This document shows positions 7,212-7,988 of a DNA stretch of 7,988 nt, piece by piece. Under the pieces are notes generated by a model. The model ran no database searches. It was not told the origin of the DNA and saw only the letters and a list, made by a program, of their open reading frames with translations. Position 1 is the first letter of the stretch. Each line of letters starts with the position of its first letter. Location of the stretch: positions 1 to 7,988 of the forward strand of contig VERM01000058.1 of NCBI GenBank assembly GCA_018882645.1. Reading direction: 5' to 3'. Source of the DNA: Ferruginibacter sp. (GTDB taxonomy: Bacteria; Bacteroidota; Bacteroidia; Chitinophagales; Chitinophagaceae). The position numbers and the translations under genes were made by a program.

Positions 7212-7988
7212 ATGATTCAAAAAATAAATGACGCCGTTGCCTATATCAGGACGCAATACCCTGAAACACCATTGGTAGGTATTGTTCTGGGCAGCGGACT
7301 GGGAAGTTTCACCAATGAAATCAAAATAGAAAAAGCGATTCCCTATTCAGATATTCCTCATTTTCCTGTGAGTACGGTGGAGGGGCATAGCGGGAAATTG
7401 ATATTGGGTGAGCTCAGCGGGAAAAAAGTGGTGGCCATGTCGGGTCGTTTTCATTATTATGAAGGGTATGCGCCCAATGATGTGGTTTTTCCCATACGGG
7501 TAATGAAATATCTGGGGATACAGACGCTTCTATTGAGCAACGCCGCCGGTGGTGTAAATCCTGCATTAAAAGTAGGAGACTTAATGATCATTAAAGACCA
7601 TATCAGTCAGTTTACCCCCAATCCATTGATTGGTAAGAACGAAAAAGAATTTGGGCCCCGCTTCCCCGATATGAGCGAGCCCTACTCAAAGGCACTCATT
7701 GAAAAAGCAAAAGCTATCGCTGCTGAAAAAGGGATACATATAAATGAGGGTGTGTATTTAAGTGTGACGGGTCCTACGTTTGAAACCAGAGCGGAATATA
7801 AAATGATACATATTATCGGCGCCGATGCTGTTGGCATGAGCACCGTGCAGGAAGTGATTGTGGCCGTTCATATGGGATTGCCCTGTTTTGCCATGAGTGT
7901 AATAACGGATGTGGGAATACGCGATGAAGAAAATATCATCACCCACGAAGAGGTGTTGGAGGCTGCCAAAGAAGCAGAGCTCAATCTT
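7212..7988 (+). CDS. punA: Purine nucleoside phosphorylase, trimeric PNP-I/PunA type (3' end cut by window)
   Basis: Cytoplasmic purine salvage enzyme that splits purine (deoxy)nucleosides with phosphate into free base and (deoxy)ribose-1-phosphate. Translation gives 259 codons with no stop before the window edge; the family is about 270-275 aa, so only the last helix is missing. Motifs of the PNP/MTAP family appear in order: phosphate loop LGSGLG (26-31, Ser28), STVEGHSG (54-61), GRFHYYEG (78-85, His81 matching human His86), SNAAGG (109-114), GPTFETRAE (187-195, Glu191 matching human Glu201), GADAVGMST (203-211) and SVITD (229-233). Position 233 is Asp where human PNP has the base-contacting Asn243, and the loop from there to His245 (human His257) is two residues shorter. 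The start ATG is the first Met before the normal N-terminal helix and lacks a Shine-Dalgarno sequence. It is divergent from sucC. Alternative reading: a 5'-methylthioadenosine phosphorylase; the overall motifs favour PNP. Confidence 0.93.
   Translation, partial: MIQKINDAVAYIRTQYPETPLVGIVLGSGLGSFTNEIKIEKAIPYSDIPHFPVSTVEGHSGKLILGELSGKKVVAMSGRFHYYEGYAPNDVVFPIRVMKYLGIQTLLLSNAAGGVNPALKVGDLMIIKDHISQFTPNPLIGKNEKEFGPRFPDMSEPYSKALIEKAKAIAAEKGIHINEGVYLSVTGPTFETRAEYKMIHIIGADAVGMSTVQEVIVAVHMGLPCFAMSVITDVGIRDEENIITHEEVLEAAKEAELNL

Noticed and set aside
7381..7500. Higher GC in the phosphorylase gene (59 of 120 bases here versus 43 of 120 in porW at 1081-1200), possible transfer
   Set aside because: Only two small samples were counted, sucC at 6301-6360 is intermediate (27 of 60), and these are conserved housekeeping genes; normal gene-to-gene variation explains it.
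7758..7946. Open reading frame on the minus strand inside the phosphorylase gene
   Set aside because: It is antisense to a strongly conserved coding region (GPTFET through SVITD) and shows no family features. The same reasoning removes the other short antisense frames within porW, PBP1A and sucC.
1..7988. Search for a hidden defence system, mobile element, CRISPR array or structured RNA
   Set aside because: Genes are packed with gaps of 39, 17, 5 and 74 bases, all encode recognisable core families, and no direct repeats, terminal inverted repeats or tRNA-like structures were seen.

Overview
The window looks like ordinary chromosome from a member of the Bacteroidota. The evidence is a PorW/SprE-type accessory protein of the type IX secretion system (found only in this phylum), a class A penicillin-binding protein with the Bacteroidota-style RQVGSTFKP active-site box, TAnnTTTG-like promoter boxes, and start codons without Shine-Dalgarno sequences. 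Overall style suggests the Chitinophagia/Saprospiria side of the phylum rather than Bacteroides, but that placement is inference.

Layout. Left half, plus strand: a 998-residue PorW/SprE-like TPR protein (12-3008), then after 39 bases a complete PBP1A-type bifunctional peptidoglycan synthase (3048-5405). These meet, tail to tail with only 17 bases between, a minus-strand pair: sucC (beta subunit of ADP-forming succinyl-CoA synthetase, 5926-7137) followed 5 bases later by a YwnH-like GNAT acetyltransferase (5423-5920). Divergent from sucC, across a 74-base promoter region, a purine nucleoside phosphorylase starts at 7212 and runs off the right edge, probably lacking only its last 10-20 residues. 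There is no gene-free stretch longer than 300 bases. I see no tRNA, rRNA, CRISPR array, insertion sequence or attachment site.

How the genes work together. The left pair concerns the cell envelope: PorW bridges the periplasmic PorK/PorN ring and the outer-membrane Sov translocon, and PBP1A builds the peptidoglycan that this machine has to span. The right part is metabolism: TCA-cycle succinyl-CoA synthetase, a small-molecule acetyltransferase and purine salvage. I find no evidence of a new defence, mobile or secretion system. The points most worth checking are the missing lipobox in PorW, the PorW-PBP1A pairing, and an Asp at the purine-specificity position of the nucleoside phosphorylase.
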